Shown here piece after piece: positions 61,401-64,000 of a stretch of 64,000 bases of DNA (position 1 is its first letter; each line of letters starts with the position of its first letter). This DNA is from Zopfochytrium polystomum (lineage: Eukaryota > Chytridiomycota > Chytridiomycetes > Chytridiales > Chytridiaceae): assembly GCA_025765615.1 (NCBI GenBank), contig JAIVFJ010000160.1:87516-151515 (forward strand). The letters run 5' to 3'. The notes under the pieces are model-generated. The model did not search any database, had not been told where the DNA came from, and worked only from the letters and a program-made list of their open reading frames with translations. Position numbers and translations under genes: made by a program.

Positions 61401-62035
61401 CGTATGACCTTGAAGTTACCAGATCTGAGCCCAAGAACATTGATGCTGTCGCTATGCAGAAGATGCACACTGTGTCACTTGAGAAGTATAAGGAAAAGGC
61501 CAACGTGACTGGAGTGGTAGCACCTCTGGTGGTCCCCCCTCACCGGGGGCCCTGCCAGGTGGTTCGTTCTGGTGCAATATTCAACAGGAGGTGGTTGAGA
61601 TGCCTTGTGGCTTGGATGGGAGGTCGTGTGGCCTATCACCAGCAGTGCAAGAAGTGTGATGCTGAGCTGGACAGGAACCATGCCTTGGAGTGTTCAGGTG
61701 TGCGCCGCCTCCTGGAGGCGGACCACCCTGAGTGCGTCCCAAGCCTGGAGCAGGCGAGGAGGAATATCACAGTGCTGGATCTGCTGCTGCAGACTCTGAC
61801 TTTCTGGGCGCCCTACACAGCCAATGATGCAGATAAGATCCCTCAGGAGACTTTCACTTCGCAAGATGAGCGGCCGAGGGAAGACACAGTCGGGGCCGGC
61901 TCTGCCAGCGCCGACGGCGTCCTCCTCGTCGTCTCGACGCATCTCCGACTTTTTCGCCCCATCCTCGTTCTCAGCCCTATCCCCCGATCCGCCAGTTACT
62001 ACGAACGATCCAGCACCTCCACCTTCGATCACTGA
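58472..62035 (+). CDS. LINE C ORF2: endonuclease and reverse transcriptase, C-terminus replaced
   Basis: The chosen start is ATG 58472, overlapping the ORF1 stop. Endonuclease motifs: IIGDFNTSLQEYGC and FTDHRMLTFEL. Reverse transcriptase: VYLDIKAAYDCTN, RGFLQGTVLSPMLFN and LLFADDSAVFARD. The zinc-knuckle-like CKKCDAELDRNHALEC is kept. After FWAPYTANDADKIPQETF (about 61855) the similarity to copy A stops, and about 60 residues of shadow sequence from the inserted ORF1-like gene follow. Catalytic parts are intact. Confidence 0.85.
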   Translation: MIDGLRFGFVNLNCSLSGHVKNIDQAFSDIHSDYILLADTGITVVENNPLRGLVADSRGPALEFEERLGHKGKKGVSIHKGRRMEEDLVVQTLEKDTKGEWVIARMSEIIMAVVYFAPSTDLEVLQSFSATADRIAGANPQAPFLIIGDFNTSLQEYGCAHSQPRLRVDWWRAWIDGSGWSRVEPVRGQWTTFSPRIAGPVGRGVTDLLLVNRAGLGAVHNLVVHDEPEEHLAFTDHRMLTFELRTHLTMKPPFERLNVRRLMLRQVQYEKKLAETRKPLRQEIHSAWKTVNAAAVAQEEWSFERRLACADSVSQLVVKWLVDTGVQVAGKTKFRGGAGGPDVEEKHLEELKRRRDLSRMEAEAHPDDDPVGQKDAWAKFRQWNRLTKVAIKRYRKRVYSAVQDLAVKDFAAEAKRIKCQKSRVERTHCALDPQKLPDYAAHFRGTIGHEPTGTDAVNQNVLAACSAERPMVPLKLSEVAWIKKNAVEEACKIAPRGKAPGEDALFGELVCIAPHVVAPVLQRFFQLLAALQVVPTLWGIANVALVYKNKGVNTDVANYRPISLCSRLRLVYERVLAPQVERVVEGMIHPSQGGFRRHRSTMDQAFTLHELQQQYPDLTVVYLDIKAAYDCTNRNYVWESIWNARNDKSPEFTRNQLLPILRSLFDFNACQLLVMGQKSDQIPVTRGFLQGTVLSPMLFNVAINSLPEALSRVPHSQLQCGGLKINSLLFADDSAVFARDKAVLQNMLDEVHNWSQRRGMTFAAQKCVVVSKTRNLRLQMNGVVLPQDKTTLQLGLVRDCNGIDFETSLQMRVKKTEKMLQFLKSRGFNGWGFRPVNAYRVYMCFLRPMLEYGFALRPNSEAFLAPAQKVQDMCLRQALSFGKTSSTVAMHLIFGVVPMVARNKMLNARYFYRLHHTQDQRNTTAHMYRHMAERGRRAPAGSLTRLTLFTPDVDLYFGSVPRKALAQIPFVRHRTYPYDLEVTRSEPKNIDAVAMQKMHTVSLEKYKEKANVTGVVAPLVVPPHRGPCQVVRSGAIFNRRWLRCLVAWMGGRVAYHQQCKKCDAELDRNHALECSGVRRLLEADHPECVPSLEQARRNITVLDLLLQTLTFWAPYTANDADKIPQETFTSQDERPREDTVGAGSASADGVLLVVSTHLRLFRPILVLSPIPRSASYYERSSTSTFDH

Positions 62036-63236
62036 CCCACCATTTACGCCGGTGGGCGATCGCAAACGCAACAAGCGGAAAGTTCTCTCTCCGGCCAACC
62101 CCGGTCTGCAGCCTTTTCCAGCGATTCCTGCACCACGATCATCTCCGCCACCGCCCCCGCTGTCGCCGCCGTCTGTCACTCCCACGTTCCCGCCGCCGAT
62201 CCCGCTCCCACCGACCTTCTCTGGCTCCGATCGGCTGTCTTCTGCGTTGCACTCGCATCCGCCGTATCTCCAAAAGGCGTTTCTTGTTCCCAAACCCGGC
62301 ATCTTTGACCCGATCCTTCGTATTCTACCAAGTGCCCATTATTCTATCCCGAAATCGCATAACGAGCTGCTGGATGACGTTAAGACCTCTATCAACCCAC
62401 TCCTCCGCGAACTGCAGTCCATCATTGCCGATCAGGATGACCTCATCCGGCGACTTTTCTCGCTTCTCCCATCCGCACAACAATCACGCACAGATCGCAG
62501 CACGTCTACTCGCAAAACAGCCACCTCTGACAAGTCCACCAGCACGGTTCCTGTTCCCCTTACCGATGGCTCCACCTCTCCACCCCCCGCACCGCTGTCC
62601 GTCGACGCCACAACAATCACTGATTTGCCAGTTTCCACAGCACCACCCCCACCTGCTCCTTGGCGAACTAAGCACCCCAAACGGGCGATGCGCGTTAGGG
62701 AGTTTTTGTCTCGACGAGAACAGCAGGTGGAGGCGCTTCGTTCGTCGGCCCCCGCTGCTGCTACTGCCATTCTCCTGAACAGATCGTTACGGCGGCCCCC
62801 TCGCGAGGGCCCACCCATCCGTTTTCGTCCTCTATTTTTCCGGACATCTCTTGACCGTTCGGCTCGTTCTGCTCCACTTCATTGGCTTCGCTTTGCTTTG
62901 CATCATCTCGGCGCGCCTTACGCAACGGAAATTTCTCCAATTGGTCCTGGGATGAGGCTCTTTGAGGCCTGGGTCTCAGAGGATAAGTATGAGGCGTTTT
63001 GTGCTTTCCTCGAATCGCACTCTGCTTTTTCTCTCCTTCCCGACTTCGATCCGCTTCAGCCACCAGCGCATGACACGCGTTCCGACGCGTCGTCACGTGC
63101 TGAGTTCGCGTTTCTAACGCGTCGGGCTCGACTGGCGCGACTTGCCATCCACCCTGACCTGCGCCTATCCATTGTTGACTCCATTCCATCCTCTCTTGTT
63201 GACCTCTTTGCTCCACGACTGTCTAGCCGTCGATAA
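61866..63236 (+). CDS. ORF1-like protein at the 3' end of LINE C
   Basis: An intact 456-residue frame starts MSGRGKTQSGPALPAPTAS. It is Pro/Ser-rich for about 150 residues, with a leucine-rich helical stretch near 165-200. Its C-terminal half (RFRPLFFRTSLDRSARSAPL, EISPIGPGMRLFEAWVSEDK) lines up with the ORF1 C-terminal domain of copies A and C in order and spacing, but is highly divergent. It lies downstream of a polymerase gene, the opposite of the usual order. It is probably the ORF1 of another telomeric element joined here, or of an ORF1-only non-autonomous element. Confidence 0.6.
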   Translation: MSGRGKTQSGPALPAPTASSSSSRRISDFFAPSSFSALSPDPPVTTNDPAPPPSITDPPFTPVGDRKRNKRKVLSPANPGLQPFPAIPAPRSSPPPPPLSPPSVTPTFPPPIPLPPTFSGSDRLSSALHSHPPYLQKAFLVPKPGIFDPILRILPSAHYSIPKSHNELLDDVKTSINPLLRELQSIIADQDDLIRRLFSLLPSAQQSRTDRSTSTRKTATSDKSTSTVPVPLTDGSTSPPPAPLSVDATTITDLPVSTAPPPPAPWRTKHPKRAMRVREFLSRREQQVEALRSSAPAAATAILLNRSLRRPPREGPPIRFRPLFFRTSLDRSARSAPLHWLRFALHHLGAPYATEISPIGPGMRLFEAWVSEDKYEAFCAFLESHSAFSLLPDFDPLQPPAHDTRSDASSRAEFAFLTRRARLARLAIHPDLRLSIVDSIPSSLVDLFAPRLSSRR

Positions 63237-63466
63237 GCCCTCTCACCTTTTTCTATCTCCGCAGACATGCCTTACCCTGCTTTTCGTCGCTTCAACTTCG
63301 CTCTACGCTTTTATTCGTTTTATTGCACCCTCCAGCCCTTCTCAGGGGGCGGGGGCCTCATCAGTTGCCTTTGTTTTTTCTCGTTGACAAGGTCCCTCGC
63401 TGCGGTGGTTGGGTTTTCCCATTGGGTTTCTCCTTACTTTCCACTGTTTGCGTTTCCGTTGCCTCA

Positions 63467-63527
63467 GTTGCAGATTCCTCACCCTTTCCCTCGGGGGCGG
63501 GTTGGAGCGAATAAATCCCGTTGAAAA
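63467..63527 (+). promoter_or_regulatory. Conserved 61-bp 3' tail, second occurrence
   Basis: It matches 54200-54260 with one change although the preceding 3' UTR is unrelated. Confidence 0.65.
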
Positions 63528-63539
63528 GTTAGGGTTAGG
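63528..63539 (+). repeat. Telomeric 12-mer between LINE C and D
   Basis: GTTAGGGTTAGG. Confidence 0.9.
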
Positions 63540-63916
63540 CTCAAGGGGACCGGCGTTGGAGTTTGAGGAGCGGCTTGGGCATAAAGGCAAGAAGGGGGTG
63601 TCCATTCATAAGGGCAGGAGGATGGAGGAGGACCTGGTGGTTCAGACATTGGAGAAGGACACAAAGGGGGAGTGGGTCATTGTGAGGATGTCAGAGATTA
63701 TCATGGCAGTGGTGTACTTTGCACCCTCGACGGATTTGGAGGTGCTTCAGTCATTCTCAGCAACAGCAGACAGGATTGCTGGGGCTAATCCCCAGGCACC
63801 CTTTCTGATCATTGGAGATTTCAACACTTCACTGCAGGAGTACGGCTGTGCCCACTCGCAGCCCAGGCTGAGGGTGGACTGGTGGCGCGCTTGGATTGAT
63901 GGTTCAGGACGGAGCC
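63540..63916 (+). mobile_element. Telomeric LINE fragment D, truncated at both ends
   Basis: It corresponds to about 58639-59018 of copy C (endonuclease region) with a few substitutions. The 5' end meets a telomeric 12-mer like the other copies. The 3' end runs straight into terminal telomere repeats in mid-gene, without the 3' tail. Confidence 0.88.
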
Positions 63917-64000
63917 GGGTTAGGGTTAGGGTTAGGATTAGGGTTAGGGTTAGGGTTAGGCTTAGGATTAGGGTAGGGTTAGGTTGGTTAGGGTTAGGGT
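63917..64000 (+). repeat. Terminal telomeric array (TTAGGG)n, degenerate
   Basis: Repeats of TTAGGG with variants (TTAGGA-type, TTAGGC-type and shortened units) run to the end of the window. The G-rich strand reads toward the end, as at a natural chromosome terminus. Confidence 0.93.

Larger units (their letters stand above)
56791..63527 (+). mobile_element. Telomeric LINE copy C, chimeric
   Basis: It has ORF1 and most of ORF2 of a related but different subfamily from A. At about 61855 the ORF2 C-terminus is replaced by an unrelated ORF1-like gene and a different 3' UTR that still ends in the family's 61-bp tail and GTTAGGGTTAGG. It is the longest unit of the array. Confidence 0.8.

Overview
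This is a subtelomeric contig end from a eukaryote, most likely an early-diverging (chytrid-like) fungus. The right edge (about 63917-64000) is a degenerate (TTAGGG)n array in the orientation of a true chromosome end. The only clear host gene has five 52-74-nt GT-AG introns and encodes a fungal-style NACHT-WD40 protein. There are intron-containing tRNA genes, a chromodomain Ty3/Gypsy element, a Ty1/Copia element and several non-LTR retrotransposons. The fungal assignment is inference from this combination; no ribosomal or other phylogenetic marker is present.

Layout. (1) 0.1-1.36 kb: PIF/Harbinger-type transposase, minus strand. (2) 1.66-7.5 kb: an AT-rich, intronless island with giant-virus or virophage-like content. 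It holds a caspase-like protein, a tail-collar-like protein, a TV-Pol/D5-type replication protein and four tandem F-box paralogs, with AAAATTGA-like upstream boxes and CACGTG palindromes. Most of its genes are broken. (3) 7.87-31.4 kb: a second intronless, decayed gene cluster that looks like an endogenous viral or mobile element. It has a secreted metzincin-lectin protein, several unknown proteins, a Pif1-type helicase, membrane proteins and a very divergent RNA-polymerase largest-subunit-like protein with the DFDGD catalytic motif. It was later hit by a Gypsy element (inside the helicase) and a Copia element (inside another gene, with a 5-bp target duplication). (4) 31.4-43.9 kb: gene-poor debris with four tRNA genes, two further Gypsy LTRs, a gag fragment and a 5'-truncated LINE with RNase H and a poly(A) tail. 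(5) 44.2-48.3 kb: a six-exon NLR gene (PB1-like N-terminus, NACHT, seven nearly identical WD40 repeats). (6) 49.0-64.0 kb: a head-to-tail array of telomere-targeted LINEs, each separated by GTTAGGGTTAGG, ending in telomeric repeats.

The most interesting signals are: the RNA-polymerase-bearing decayed viral-like element; a Gypsy LTR whose U3 is packed with perfect heat-shock elements upstream of a TATA box; and the telomeric LINE array, with a shared 3' tail, a chimeric element that gained an extra ORF1-like gene, and a terminal copy apparently capped by telomere addition. Many genes carry frameshifts. Some of these could be sequencing indels, but independent nonsense substitutions and nested transposon insertions show that much of the decay is real.
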